From assembly GCF_000473225.1 (NCBI RefSeq), contig NZ_KI421509.1, forward strand, positions 357,470 to 421,469: 64,000 nucleotides of DNA, given 5' to 3'. The notes beneath the pieces are model-generated. The model made no database searches, was not told where the DNA came from, and saw nothing but the letters and a program-made list of their open reading frames with translations. The DNA is from Sedimentitalea nanhaiensis DSM 24252. GTDB taxonomy: Bacteria > Pseudomonadota > Alphaproteobacteria > Rhodobacterales > Rhodobacteraceae. The position numbers and the translations under genes are program-made. Positions 53,312 through 62,440 of the stretch are shown here, piece after piece. Positions within the stretch are counted from its first letter, which is position 1; each line of letters opens with the position of its first letter.

Positions 53312-54435
53312 GCCTGACCTTCTTCTTTTTGTTGTTGTTCCGCCGTGCGTCTGGCCGGTTCCGCGACATCTTGGGCAAGCTCGACAGTGGATGCAACCCG
53401 CGCGGCCAGTTTTTCCGAAAAACCGCTTTTGGCAAGGCGGAAAGCCAGCTTGACGGCGGCTGAAACGCCGGTTGCGTCGGCGCTGCCATGCGATTTCACC
53501 ACCGTCCCGTTCAGCCCGAGGAAGACCCCGCCATTGACGCGGCGCGGATCGATCCGCTTTTTCAGACGGCCCAGAGAAGTGATGGCCAGGACCGAGGCCA
53601 ACCGCGAAAGAAGCGAATACTGGAACGCTTCGCGCAGCAGATCCGCGATCATGCGGGCGGTGCCTTCGCCGGTCTTGATCGCGATGTTGCCGGTAAACCC
53701 GTCGGTCACGATCACGTCGGCGGTAGTGCCGGGAATATCGCTGCCCTCTACAAATCCGACGAAATCGAAATCGGCCTGTTCTGCGAACCGGGCGATCAGG
53801 GCATGGGCCTCTTTCAACTCGGGCCGGCCCTTGTGCTCCTCGGTGCCGACATTCAAGAGGCCGATCCGCGGTCGTTTCAGTCCCACGCCGTTGCGGGCAT
53901 AGGACGCCCCCATCAGGGCGTATTGCAACAGGTCAGGGGCATCGGCGCGAATATCCGCACCCGCATCCAGCATGACATTGAACCCCTGCGGATTGCGCGA
54001 AGGAAACAGAATCGCGATTGCCGGGCGGTTTACGCCGGGCAGCTTGCGCAGACGGATCACGCTGAGCGCCATCAACGCACCGGTGTTGCCGCAGGAGACT
54101 GCGCCCTGCGCCTCGCCATTGCGCACGGATTCCAGCGCCGACCACATCGAGGTGGACTTGCCATTGCGCATCACGTGGCTGGGCTTGTCTTCCATCGTGA
54201 CCACATCGGGCGTGTCGCGATACTGGACGCGCTCGGACAGGCCGCTGCGTTTGGCAACCAGCGGTTTGAGCACCTGTTTCGGGCCATGCAAAATGAACCC
54301 GATATCCGGGTTCTTTTCAGCGGATTTTGCAATACCTGCGACAACGGCCGACGGGCCGTTGTCTCCGCCCATGGCGTCAACCGAAATTATGATGCGGTCG
54401 GCGTTTGCTGGGTTCTGATCGGGCTGGGCCGTCAT
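53308..54435 (-). CDS. plsX: Phosphate acyltransferase
   Basis: A 375-residue PlsX, making acyl-phosphate from acyl-ACP for phospholipid synthesis. Motifs are IISVDAMGGDNGPSAVVAGI, SCGNTGALMALS and VTDGFTGNIAIKTGEGTARM. The C-terminal ~25 residues are Gln/Lys/Glu-rich. It lies 21 bp after rpmF and overlaps fabH, one lipid-synthesis operon. Confidence 0.96.
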   Translation of the reverse strand: MTAQPDQNPANADRIIISVDAMGGDNGPSAVVAGIAKSAEKNPDIGFILHGPKQVLKPLVAKRSGLSERVQYRDTPDVVTMEDKPSHVMRNGKSTSMWSALESVRNGEAQGAVSCGNTGALMALSVIRLRKLPGVNRPAIAILFPSRNPQGFNVMLDAGADIRADAPDLLQYALMGASYARNGVGLKRPRIGLLNVGTEEHKGRPELKEAHALIARFAEQADFDFVGFVEGSDIPGTTADVIVTDGFTGNIAIKTGEGTARMIADLLREAFQYSLLSRLASVLAITSLGRLKKRIDPRRVNGGVFLGLNGTVVKSHGSADATGVSAAVKLAFRLAKSGFSEKLAARVASTVELAQDVAEPARRTAEQQQKEEGQA

Positions 54436-54456
54436 GCAAAAGCCTGTCTGGTTGGC

Positions 54457-54663
54457 TTACGCCGCGTCTTCGTCCAGATCGATCTCATCCACCAGGGCGA
54501 CAATCTCCTTGTCGTCATAGTGGCCGCAGGACGCACAAACGTGGTGCGGGCGCTTGAGCTCGCCGCAGTTGGGGCATTCGTTGGGGTTGGCAGCAACCAG
54601 TGCGTCGTGCGCACGACGGTTGTTGCGGCGCGACTTGGATACTTTGTTCTGTTGGACAGCCAT
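54457..54663 (-). CDS. rpmF: 50S ribosomal protein L32
   Basis: A 68-residue L32: [21 protein letters not shown]-terminus followed by a zinc-ribbon ([20 protein letters not shown]) with four cysteines, then an acidic tail. The zinc-binding (C+) form. Normal neighbour of yceD and plsX. Confidence 0.96.
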   Translation of the reverse strand: MAVQQNKVSKSRRNNRRAHDALVAANPNECPNCGELKRPHHVCASCGHYDDKEIVALVDEIDLDEDAA

Positions 54664-54880
54664 GTCTCAACCTTTGTCTACTAAGGGCCGGCGGGCGATC
54701 CCGATGGCCGAGTTGCAATTATTCGTTCCGCGTATCGTAAAGAGCGGCGTGACGTGCGTTTAGGCCGAGGCCCGTGCGATGTCCAACCTTAAATCCGATG
54801 AGCGCGCGAAAATACTGCGAATCCTGTCCGGTGCAAGCGGTTTTTCGGCACTGCGGTTGGGGTTGCGGTCGACTCGCGGC

Positions 54881-55417
54881 TCAGGTCTCCTTCTTAAGCG
54901 AATCCCGCAAATCCGCCAGCCCGGCAAAGGGGCGGGCATCTTCGTCGGTCATCGGCTGTACGCCAGGTTCGGAAAATACCGCCTCGTTCAGGTCGACGCC
55001 ATCCTTGCGCGGATAAAGCGGCAGGGCCAGGGCCAGGGCCTCGGCCATCACCGCACCGGGGTCGATCACGCTGCCCAGGGGTTCGACAGTGTCGTCCTCG
55101 GGCATTTCGACCTCTTCCTCTTCGATCTCAGGCAGGGCCGCGACATAGAGGCGGCGCACATCGACATCGATTCTGCTGGTTACAGGATCCAAGGTGACAA
55201 CACAGGGCTGAACCACAGTCGCGCCCAGCGTGCCGGTCAATTCCCAGTCGCGCCGCCCCCGCGCGGCAATCTGTCCGGCAAAGCGCAGCTTGCGCAGTCC
55301 GATCAGGCCCAATTCAGCGGCCAGTGCCGCGCAGGTGGGCGCATTCGGGCGCAATTCGAACGAGGTCGGGGCGTTTTGTGCCAGATCGGCGACCCGCAGG
55401 GCGGAGGTGTCGGACAT
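54881..55417 (-). CDS. yceD: DUF177 (YceD-like) protein
   Basis: A 178-residue DUF177 protein with one conserved Cys in TVVQPCVVTLDPVTSRIDVD, the acidic stretch IEEEEVEMPEDDTVEPLG and DLGAVxAE...L-like DPGAVMAEALALALPLYPRK. Linked to 23S rRNA/large-subunit assembly in plants and bacteria. Start 55417 (MSDTSALRVADLAQ) fits homologues; the frame extends to 55486. It is followed by a 217-bp gap (no gene seen) and rpmF. Confidence 0.9.
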   Translation of the reverse strand: MSDTSALRVADLAQNAPTSFELRPNAPTCAALAAELGLIGLRKLRFAGQIAARGRRDWELTGTLGATVVQPCVVTLDPVTSRIDVDVRRLYVAALPEIEEEEVEMPEDDTVEPLGSVIDPGAVMAEALALALPLYPRKDGVDLNEAVFSEPGVQPMTDEDARPFAGLADLRDSLKKET

Positions 55418-55501
55418 TGCTGGGCTTTCGTTTCTTGAACCATCGGGTCGGTTTCTATAATCGGGATACGAGGCGCGCCGCGCCAACGCAAGAGGGCTGC
55501 C

Positions 55502-55975
55502 ATGTCGAGAACCGTATCCAGACTGAAACGGACGTTTCGCGTCACCCTGTTATTGGGCGGTGCGGCGACCGTCGCAGCCTGTGCCACGATCTATCGCGAT
55601 CACGGCTATGTGCCGACCGAAGAAGAGTTGGCCGAGGTCACCGTCGGGGTCGATACGCGCGACAGTGTGGCCGAATCCATTGGCGTGCCGGTGACATCCG
55701 GGGTGCTCGACGACAGCGGCTATTATTATGTCAGCACGCGAATGCGCCACTATGGTGCAAGCGAACCCCGTGTTGTCGCGCGTCAGCTGGTGGCGATCAG
55801 TTTCTCCCAATCCGGCGTCGTTCAGAATATCGAGCGCTTTAGTTTGCAGGATGGCCAAGCGATCACGCTGAACCGGCGGGTGACGGAATCCAGCGTCAAC
55901 AACAAGACCTTCTTGCGTCAGCTGATGGGGAATCTCGGTAATCTGAGTCCGGCAAGTGCGCTGCCGGATAATTAA
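55502..55975 (+). CDS. bamE: Outer membrane assembly lipoprotein BamE (SmpA/OmlA)
   Basis: A 157-residue lipoprotein with lipobox VAAC (Cys27) after a signal helix, then the BamE-type fold (YRDHGYVPTEEELAEVTVGV; SYYYV-like DSGYYYVSTRMRHYG) and a conserved C-terminal helix. It is an accessory subunit of the BAM beta-barrel assembly machine. The stop codon lies within a 13-bp palindrome AATTAAGTTAATT (55970-55982). Divergent from yceD. Confidence 0.87.
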   Translation: MSRTVSRLKRTFRVTLLLGGAATVAACATIYRDHGYVPTEEELAEVTVGVDTRDSVAESIGVPVTSGVLDDSGYYYVSTRMRHYGASEPRVVARQLVAISFSQSGVVQNIERFSLQDGQAITLNRRVTESSVNNKTFLRQLMGNLGNLSPASALPDN

Positions 55976-56061
55976 GTTAATTCCCCGTCAGGGCGGCGGG
56001 ATCCTCTTGATCGGCAAGATTGGCCCCATGGGATTCGCGTTGTAAGTCAGCGGAGCGGGAA

Positions 56062-56802
56062 ATGGTCGATCGCAAACCAGTTCTGACCAAAGGTCGCTAC
56101 AGCGTCCGATTCGCGCAAGACCCGGGCGAAATTGCCCTGGCACAGGCGTTGCGCACCCTGTGCTTTTCCACGCAGGGGCTGGATTGCGACCGGTTCGATG
56201 CCGACTGCCAGCATTTGCTGGTCAGTGACAATCGGACCGGAACGCTGGTCTGTTGCTGTCGTCTTTTGCTGCTAGAGAATGGTGGCGAGCTGGGGCGCAG
56301 CTATTCCGCGCAATATTACGATCTGGGCCAATTGCATGGCTACGCCGCGCGAATCGCGGAACTGGGGCGATTCTGCACCCATCCGGATTGGCAGGACCCC
56401 GACATTCTGCGGCTGGCCTGGGGGGGGCTGACGGGGTTCGTGGATGACAACGGCGTCGACCTGCTGATCGGCTGCACCTCGTTTCGGGGCACCGATCCAA
56501 CGCCCTATCTGGACAGTTTCGCCCTGCTTGGTGCCCGGCACGCGGCCCCCGTGCAATGGATACCGCGAATCAAGGCCCCCGAGGTCATTGCGTTTTCCAC
56601 AGTGGCAGAACGGACCCCGGACACCGCCGGCGCTTTGCTGGCCATCCCGCCGCTGTTGCGCAGCTATCTGTTGATGGGGGGGTGGGTCAGCGATCATGCA
56701 GTGGTGGATCGGTCGATGAACACGCTGCATGTTTTTACCGGCCTTGAGATCGACGCCATTCCCGACACGCGCAAACGGCTGTTGCGGGCGTTCGCGGGGT
56801 AA
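56062..56802 (+). CDS. olsB: OlsB-type ornithine N-acyltransferase
   Basis: A 246-residue acyl-ACP-dependent GNAT-like enzyme. The layout matches OlsB: RYSVRFAQDPGEIALAQALR near the N-terminus, LVCCCRLLLLENGGELGRSY, AELGRFCTHPDWQDPDILRL and the C-terminal LNTLHVFTGLEIDAIPDTRK. OlsB acylates ornithine to lyso-ornithine lipid, a phosphate-free membrane lipid. Start 56062 is favoured over 56020. The partner acyltransferase gene olsA, frequently adjacent, is not in this window. A related amino-acid substrate (for example glutamine) is possible. Confidence 0.8.
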   Translation: MVDRKPVLTKGRYSVRFAQDPGEIALAQALRTLCFSTQGLDCDRFDADCQHLLVSDNRTGTLVCCCRLLLLENGGELGRSYSAQYYDLGQLHGYAARIAELGRFCTHPDWQDPDILRLAWGGLTGFVDDNGVDLLIGCTSFRGTDPTPYLDSFALLGARHAAPVQWIPRIKAPEVIAFSTVAERTPDTAGALLAIPPLLRSYLLMGGWVSDHAVVDRSMNTLHVFTGLEIDAIPDTRKRLLRAFAG

Positions 56803-56856
56803 GGTCCACCGCCAACAGGCGTTGACGTGTCGTGGCGCGGCGGGTAGCAGACAGCC

Positions 56857-58662
56857 ATGTCCCGTATCCCCTTGCTGCAACTCTCCGATATCTCACTGAC
56901 CTTCGGGGGCGAACCGCTGTTCGCCGGTCTCGACCTGGTGGTGCATCAGGGCGACCGACTGGCGCTGGTTGGGCGCAACGGGTCGGGCAAATCCACCCTG
57001 ATGAAAGTGATGGCCGGGCTGGTCGACCCCGATAGCGGCACCGTGGTCGTGCCGCCGGGAAATTCGGTGGGCTATATGGAGCAGGACCCCGATATGGCCG
57101 GATTCGCGACCCTGGGCGACTATGCGGCCAGCGGGCTGGAACCGGGTGAAATGTATCGAGTCGAACGCGCTGGCGAGGGGCTGAAATTCGATCCCGCGCG
57201 CGCCGTCAGCACTGCCTCGGGCGGTGAGCGTCGGCGGGCGGCTCTGGCCAAGCTGATGGGCGAAGCGCCGGAACTGATGCTGCTGGACGAACCGACCAAC
57301 CACCTCGATATCGAGGCCATCGCCTGGCTGGAAAGCGAATTGTCGGCCACGCGCGCGGCGTTTGTCCTGATCAGTCACGACCGGGCGTTTCTGCGTCAAC
57401 TTGCGCGTGCAACCCTTTGGATTGACAGGGGAATAGTGCGGCGGCAGGATAAGGGTTTTGACGCGTTCGAGGCCTGGCGGGACACCGTCTGGGAAGAAGA
57501 GGACATGCAGCGCCACAAGCTGAACCGTCTGATCAAGTCCGAAGCCCGCTGGGCGGTCGAGGGGATCAGTGCGCGGCGCAAGCGCAATCAGGGGCGGGTG
57601 CGCGCGCTGCAGGCGCTGCGGACGGAACGGGCCGGTCAGATCCGGCGGCAAGGCACTGCGGATCTGGCGCTGTCTTCGGGCAGCAAATCGGGCAAGAAGG
57701 TGATCGAGGCCGAGGCGATCGGCAAGTCCTTTGGCGACACGCCGATTGTTCAGGATTTTTCGATCACGATCCAGCGGGGTGACCGGGTGGCCTTTGTCGG
57801 GCCGAACGGGGTCGGCAAGACGACCTTGCTGAAACTGTTGCTGGGCCAGATCGCGCCGGATGAGGGAACCGTGCGGCTGGGCACGAATCTTGAGGTGGCG
57901 GTGTTCGATCAGGCCCGTGCACAACTGGATCCGGATGCGACCCTGTGGGACAGCCTGACGGGGGATGCCGACATGCGGGTGTCGGGCAAGGCGGATCAGG
58001 TGATGGTGCGCGGTGCGCCGCGCCATGTGGTCGGATACCTCAAGGATTTCCTGTTTGACGAACGCCAGGTGCGCGCGCCGGTGCGCTCGCTGTCGGGCGG
58101 CGAAAAGGCGCGGCTGTTGTTGGCGCGGTTGATGGCGCGCCAAAGCAACGTGCTGGTGATGGACGAGCCGACCAACGATCTGGACGTGGAAACGCTGGAC
58201 CTGTTGCAGGAACTTTTGGACGACTACGATGGCACGGTGCTGCTGGTCAGCCACGACCGCGATTTTCTGGACCGGGTGGCGACTGCCACGGTTGCGATGC
58301 AGGGGCAGGGGCGCGCCACGGTCTATGCCGGCGGCTGGAGCGATTACCTCGCGCAACGTCGCGAGGAGGCCCGCGTGGATGTTGCCAGGGCCAAGCCCGC
58401 AAAAGCCAAGCCCAGGCAGCAGGGGGGCCCGAAACCGGGTCTGTCGTTTACCGAAAAGCATCGTCTTGAGGCCTTGCCTTCCGAGATCGAACGGCTTGAG
58501 GCCGAGATCGCCAGGCTCGAGGCGCTGATGACCGACCCGGAGTTGTTCACCCGCGAACCGGTCAAGTTCCGCAAAGCGACCGAGGCGCTGGTTCAGCGTC
58601 AGCAGAAACTGGCGTCGGCGGAAGAGGAGTGGCTGATGCTGGAAGATAAAGCGGGCGGGTGA
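56857..58662 (+). CDS. ABC-F family ATPase (Uup-like)
   Basis: A 601-residue soluble protein with two ABC domains: Walker A at GRNGSGKSTLMKVMAG and GPNGVGKTTLLKLLLG, signatures TASGGERRRAALAKL and LSGGEKARLLLARL, and Walker B with LLDEPTNHLD and VMDEPTNDLD. The linker between domains is charged (KSEARWAVEGISARRKRNQG). A C-terminal coiled coil (~525-595) matches the Uup subgroup, which acts on ribosomes or branched DNA. No transmembrane segments, so it is not a transporter. It ends four bases from maa (convergent). Confidence 0.92.
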   Translation: MSRIPLLQLSDISLTFGGEPLFAGLDLVVHQGDRLALVGRNGSGKSTLMKVMAGLVDPDSGTVVVPPGNSVGYMEQDPDMAGFATLGDYAASGLEPGEMYRVERAGEGLKFDPARAVSTASGGERRRAALAKLMGEAPELMLLDEPTNHLDIEAIAWLESELSATRAAFVLISHDRAFLRQLARATLWIDRGIVRRQDKGFDAFEAWRDTVWEEEDMQRHKLNRLIKSEARWAVEGISARRKRNQGRVRALQALRTERAGQIRRQGTADLALSSGSKSGKKVIEAEAIGKSFGDTPIVQDFSITIQRGDRVAFVGPNGVGKTTLLKLLLGQIAPDEGTVRLGTNLEVAVFDQARAQLDPDATLWDSLTGDADMRVSGKADQVMVRGAPRHVVGYLKDFLFDERQVRAPVRSLSGGEKARLLLARLMARQSNVLVMDEPTNDLDVETLDLLQELLDDYDGTVLLVSHDRDFLDRVATATVAMQGQGRATVYAGGWSDYLAQRREEARVDVARAKPAKAKPRQQGGPKPGLSFTEKHRLEALPSEIERLEAEIARLEALMTDPELFTREPVKFRKATEALVQRQQKLASAEEEWLMLEDKAGG

Positions 58663-58666
58663 GGCT

Positions 58667-59215
58667 CTAGCTTAGGGAGCGCGCCGGATTTCCAATCACG
58701 GTGCGATCGGCGGGCACATCGTGGGTCACGACGGCCCCGGCTCCGATAATGGCGCGGTCGCCAATGGTCACGCCCGGCATCACGATGGCGCCGCCGCCAA
58801 CCCAGACATTGGCCCCGATCCGAACCGGCAGGGCAATTTCCTGCCCGGCGGCCCTTGCATCCGGGTCCTTGGCGTGCTGCGCGCAGTAGATCTGAACCGC
58901 CGGGCCGAACATGCAGTCATCGCCAATCTCTACCGGGCCGGTGTCCAGGACCGCGCAACCGGCGTTGAAATAGACCCGGTTGCCCAGCCGCAGATTGACG
59001 CCATAGGCCACGTGAAACGGGGCTTCGATGAAACAGCCCTGCCCGACCGCACCCAGCAGATCCGCCAATTCCGTCGCCATCGCACCCCGCCGGGCGGGCG
59101 GGCGGGTGTTATGGGCATGAACGGCGCGGCGGGCGCTGGCCTGCATCCGCGCCAGTTCAGGATCGTGGCATGTGTACCAGTTCCCGGCGTCCATTTTTTG
59201 CCGCTCGCTCACCAC
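58667..59215 (-). CDS. maa: Maltose/galactoside O-acetyltransferase-type hexapeptide protein
   Basis: A 182-residue Maa/LacA-type acetyltransferase: N-terminal MxAGxWY (MDAGNWYTCHDPEL), the beta-helix core with catalytic His in IYCAQHAKDPDARAAGQEIA and repeats VRIGANVWVGGGAIVMPGVT. The GTG start at 59215 is four bases after the SDR stop, so the two are coupled; ATG 59194 is the alternative. It acetylates sugars or related acceptors with acetyl-CoA; true substrate unknown. Confidence 0.85.
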   Translation of the reverse strand: MVSERQKMDAGNWYTCHDPELARMQASARRAVHAHNTRPPARRGAMATELADLLGAVGQGCFIEAPFHVAYGVNLRLGNRVYFNAGCAVLDTGPVEIGDDCMFGPAVQIYCAQHAKDPDARAAGQEIALPVRIGANVWVGGGAIVMPGVTIGDRAIIGAGAVVTHDVPADRTVIGNPARSLS

Positions 59216-59218
59216 GGA

Positions 59219-59974
59219 TCATCGCATCCGCAGCGCACCGTCGATGCGGATCACCTCGCCGTTCAGATACCCCATTTCGACGATGAAACCGGCCAAACGC
59301 CCGTATTCCGCCGGATGCCCCAGCCGCTCCGGGTTCGGTACATCCGCCGCGAGCGAGGCCTGAACGTCCTCGGGCAGACCGGCCAGCATCGGAGTCATGA
59401 AGATGCCCGGAGCGATGGTCATCACGCGGATGCCGGTGCTGGCCAGATCGCGGGCCATAGGCAGGGTCATGCCGACGATGCCGCCTTTGGAGGCGGAATA
59501 GGCGGTCTGGCCCTTCTGGCCGTCAAAGGCCGCAACCGATGCGGTGTTCACGATCACGCCGCGTGCGCCGTCGGGTTCGGGCGTGTTCCTGGCCATCACA
59601 ACGGACGCCAGGCGGCAAACGTTGAAAGTCCCGACCAGGTTGATGTCAATGGTCCGCTTGAACGCGTCCAGCGGGTGCGGGCCGTCCTTTCCGACCGTCT
59701 TGATGCCATATGCGATGCCGGCACAATTTACGGTGGCGGTGATCGTGCCCATCTTTTCAACAGCCAGATCGATGGCCGCCTGAACCGACTCTTCGTCCGT
59801 CACGTCGGTTTGGGCAAAGAATCCGCCGATCTCTTCGGCGACCCTCGCGCCGCGGTCTGCGTCGCGGTCCAGGATGGTGACCTTGGCGCCGTTGGCGGCA
59901 AAATGGCGGGCTGTGGCTTCGCCCAGCCCCGAAGCGCCCCCGGTGACAATGGCCGCTGTGGTCGAAAGTTTCAT
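59219..59974 (-). CDS. SDR dehydrogenase, 3-hydroxyacyl-CoA dehydrogenase type II-like
   Basis: A 251-residue short-chain dehydrogenase. NAD-binding [15 protein letters not shown] (TGxxxGxG), NCAGI, catalytic Ser in [11 protein letters not shown], and YSASK (Tyr/Lys). The [13 protein letters not shown] loop and C-terminal RIDGALRMR are typical of HSD10-like 3-hydroxyacyl-CoA dehydrogenases in fatty-acid or isoleucine breakdown. Start 59974 ([13 protein letters not shown]) has GAG upstream. A TGAACGCTTGTTCA dyad lies 22 bp upstream of the start. Confidence 0.88.
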   Translation of the reverse strand: MKLSTTAAIVTGGASGLGEATARHFAANGAKVTILDRDADRGARVAEEIGGFFAQTDVTDEESVQAAIDLAVEKMGTITATVNCAGIAYGIKTVGKDGPHPLDAFKRTIDINLVGTFNVCRLASVVMARNTPEPDGARGVIVNTASVAAFDGQKGQTAYSASKGGIVGMTLPMARDLASTGIRVMTIAPGIFMTPMLAGLPEDVQASLAADVPNPERLGHPAEYGRLAGFIVEMGYLNGEVIRIDGALRMR

Positions 59975-59995
59975 GTGCTGGCTCTCCCGATGATA

Positions 59996-60009
59996 TGAAC
60001 GCTTGTTCA
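59996..60009. promoter_or_regulatory. TetR-like operator TGAACGCTTGTTCA
   Basis: Perfect five-base arms TGAAC/GTTCA separated by GCTT, 22 bp upstream of the SDR start codon. GAACG/CGTTC-type dyads are usual TetR-family operators, including those of fatty-acid-catabolism repressors. The repressor gene is not visible nearby. Confidence 0.45.
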
Positions 60010-60049
60010 GATACACGGGGCGGTGTGGTCTGTCCAGCGACCAGCGGTG

Positions 60050-60943
60050 TTACATCCGTTTGCGATCCAGGCGGGCCAAAGGGGCCAGCGTGCGGCCCAA
60101 TGGCGGCCACCATCCCCATGTGCCGCCCATCTTTCGGACCTGCGCGCCGCTGCCCAGCTTGAAACGCGCGAGGCCAGGGCTGGCAACGGTGTCGATCAGC
60201 CCCACTTCCAGCCTAGTATGCCCTTTGGCAGCGAGCCATGCGGCGGCGCGCCACAGCAAGAGGTTATGCGCCGACAGGGCGCGCCCGTACGTGTCGGTGT
60301 GGCCGATGTGATAGGTCGCGCCGGTCCCGTGACGCAGGACCAGCATTGCGGCCACGGGGCGTTTGCCGTCCAGCGCTGTGAACAGTTTTGCCATACCGGG
60401 GTTCCGCGCGCCATAAGCCAGCGTCAGGGCGATGGGCCAGCCGCGATAACCGCGCCTGGCTTGTTGCGCCTTTTCGGCTGCGAACAGCCAATGCCCCGGA
60501 TCCAGCGGCATAGCCTGCCGGGTGACGCGCAGCGGGCCGTTTTCGGCATGTTTCAACCTGTTGCGCCATTTCGGATGCAGAGCGGCGCGGCGCTGTTCGA
60601 CCGGGGCGGTCAGATCCAGTTCGGCCACCGTCGCCGGCGTCATCAGGGGCACCGCCCCCAGTTCAGCCAAAGCAGGGACCGGAGCATCGGGCGACAGAAT
60701 GATCGGGGTCCGGCCCAGGCCCGCCGCGCGCAGGCGCTGTAGACAGTCATGTGGCTGTGCGAGCGTGGCACGCGACAGCATCGCCACCCGCAGACCGCCG
60801 CGAAATCGCCGTTGAAGAACCAGCACCCTTTCGTCCCCGTCCAGCACCAGCGGGGGCTGGCCCATGGCCGTCAGGGCCACCGCAAAGCAGGGGTGTTGTT
60901 GCAGCGGGGCCGGGGCGACAGCAGAGGGAGCTTGGTCGAACAT
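60050..60943 (-). CDS. FemAB/BioF2-like GNAT acyltransferase
   Basis: A 297-residue protein of the PF13480 type: LDLTAPVEQRRAALHPKWRN, RLKHAENGPLRV and the C-terminal GNAT half (KLFTALDGKRPVAAMLVLRH; YHIGHTDTYGRALSAHNLLL). These enzymes acylate or aminoacylate cell-wall, polysaccharide or lipid precursors. No specific substrate can be assigned. A 10-bp-arm inverted repeat separates it from the divergent small membrane protein gene. Confidence 0.75.
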   Translation of the reverse strand: MFDQAPSAVAPAPLQQHPCFAVALTAMGQPPLVLDGDERVLVLQRRFRGGLRVAMLSRATLAQPHDCLQRLRAAGLGRTPIILSPDAPVPALAELGAVPLMTPATVAELDLTAPVEQRRAALHPKWRNRLKHAENGPLRVTRQAMPLDPGHWLFAAEKAQQARRGYRGWPIALTLAYGARNPGMAKLFTALDGKRPVAAMLVLRHGTGATYHIGHTDTYGRALSAHNLLLWRAAAWLAAKGHTRLEVGLIDTVASPGLARFKLGSGAQVRKMGGTWGWWPPLGRTLAPLARLDRKRM

Positions 60944-60958
60944 CGCCCCGGTTTACCG

Positions 60959-60986
60959 CCGATTAACCTAAAATGGGGTTAATCGG
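60959..60986. promoter_or_regulatory. Inverted repeat CCGATTAACC / GGTTAATCGG
   Basis: Perfect ten-base arms (60959-60968 and 60977-60986) around an eight-base AT-rich spacer, centred in the 46-bp gap between divergent starts at 60943 (minus) and 60990 (plus). It could be a shared operator or a leader hairpin next to the small gene's start. Confidence 0.5.
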
Positions 60987-60989
60987 GAC

Positions 60990-61127
60990 ATGACTAAAAG
61001 GCCCTTTAACCAAACCAAGACGATGACAGCGCCGCGCCCGACGCGGGCCGCGGCGCTGTTGCTGGCGACGGCACTGTCGATTCCGGTTTTTGTCCTGCTC
61101 AGCCTGATCGACTGGCTGCTGCTTTAG
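60990..61127 (+). CDS. 45-residue single-pass membrane peptide
   Basis: The frame reads [20 protein letters not shown], then [20 protein letters not shown] and DWLLL before TAG. A basic N-terminus followed by one ~22-residue hydrophobic helix is the layout of small bitopic membrane proteins. An alternative ATG lies at 61023. The stop codon overlaps the tyrS stop on the other strand (61124-61127). A strong dyad lies directly upstream. Codon use and the clean helix support a real gene; function unknown. Confidence 0.6.
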   Translation: MTKRPFNQTKTMTAPRPTRAAALLLATALSIPVFVLLSLIDWLLL

Positions 61128-62377
61128 CCTGCCAACTGTACCAGAGCATGGCGCTTTTTCCCCGCACTCAGCTTGATCGGGCTGGACAGGGCAGCGGCAT
61201 CCAGCATCAGCCCGGAGTCCGTCAGTGGCGCGTCGTCCAGCCGCGCACCGTTTTCGGCGATCAGGCGTTTGGCTTCCTTGCCGGATTTGACCAGCCCCGA
61301 TTTGATCAGCACCTGCACAATCGAAATCCCGCCTTCAATTTCGGCTGCCGATAGCGAAAGCGTGGGCAGGTCGTCGCCGATCCCGCCTTTCTCGAACACC
61401 TCGCGGGCCGTGGCCGCTGCTGCGTCAGCGGCATCGCGCCCATGACACAGGGCGGTGATCTCATTGGCCAGCCGGATCTTGGCCTCGTTGATCTCGGCCC
61501 CTTGCAGCGCGCCCAGACGGTCGCATTCGTCGACGGGCAGTTCGGTGTACAGTTTCAGGAACCGACCCACATCGGCATCGGTGGTGTTGCGCCAGAACTG
61601 CCAGAATTCATAGGGGCTGAGCATGTCGGCGTTCAACCAGATGGCACCGCCCTGGCTTTTGCCCATCTTACGCCCGTCGCTGGTGGTCAGCAGGGGCGAG
61701 GTCAGACCATAGATTTCATGATCCAGAACCCGGCGGGTCAGGTCGATACCGTTGACGATATTGCCCCACTGGTCGCTGCCGCCCATCTGCAACAGGCAAC
61801 CATAGCGGCGGTTGAGTTCCAGGAAATCATAGGCTTGAAGGATCATGTAGTTGAATTCGAGGAAGGACAGCGATTGTTCCCGGTCCAGCCGCGATTTCAC
61901 CGATTCAAACGACAGCATCCGGTTGACCGAAAAATGCCGTCCGATGTCGCGCAGAAAGTCCAGATAGTTCAGATCGTCCAGCCATTCGGCATTGTTGAGC
62001 ATCAGGGCGTCGCTGGCCCCGTCGCCATAGGTCAGGTACTTGGCAAACACCTGTTTCATGCCGGCGATGTTGGCGTCGATCTGCTCGGGACCCAGCAGCG
62101 GGCGTTCGTCGGAGCGAAACGACGGATCGCCCACCTTGGTGGTCCCGCCGCCCATCAGAGTGATCGGCTTGTGTCCGGTTTTCTGCAACCAGCGCAGCAT
62201 CATGATATTCAGCAAATGGCCCACATGCAGCGATTTGGCCGTGGCGTCGTAGCCGATATAGGTCGGCACCACGCCCGCAATCATGGCCTCGTCCAGGCCC
62301 TGATAATCGGTGCAGTCGGCCAGATAGCCGCGTTCCATCATGGTGGCGATGAAATCCGATTTGGGATGGTAGGTCAT
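61124..62377 (-). CDS. tyrS: Tyrosyl-tRNA synthetase
   Basis: A 417-residue class I synthetase of the TyrRS type: HIGH-like [25 protein letters not shown]-like [15 protein letters not shown], and a C-terminal S4 domain ([20 protein letters not shown]). Start 62377 ([19 protein letters not shown]) is set by homology; the frame runs on to 62896 through anmK in antisense. Divergent from anmK with 63 bp between. Confidence 0.96.
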   Translation of the reverse strand: MTYHPKSDFIATMMERGYLADCTDYQGLDEAMIAGVVPTYIGYDATAKSLHVGHLLNIMMLRWLQKTGHKPITLMGGGTTKVGDPSFRSDERPLLGPEQIDANIAGMKQVFAKYLTYGDGASDALMLNNAEWLDDLNYLDFLRDIGRHFSVNRMLSFESVKSRLDREQSLSFLEFNYMILQAYDFLELNRRYGCLLQMGGSDQWGNIVNGIDLTRRVLDHEIYGLTSPLLTTSDGRKMGKSQGGAIWLNADMLSPYEFWQFWRNTTDADVGRFLKLYTELPVDECDRLGALQGAEINEAKIRLANEITALCHGRDAADAAAATAREVFEKGGIGDDLPTLSLSAAEIEGGISIVQVLIKSGLVKSGKEAKRLIAENGARLDDAPLTDSGLMLDAAALSSPIKLSAGKKRHALVQLAG

Positions 62378-62440
62378 GGCTTGCCTCGGGTTTGTGTTGC
62401 GGGGCAGTGTATAGGCGGCAGCAGAACAAAGGAAAAGGCC

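Noticed and set aside
56893-58461. A 522-codon minus-strand open frame
   Set aside because: Antisense of the ABC-F gene with clear Walker motifs on the plus strand.
61442-62440. In-frame upstream extension of anmK through tyrS
   Set aside because: The [10 protein letters not shown] motif and a ribosome-binding site place the start at 62441; the upstream part is antisense of tyrS.
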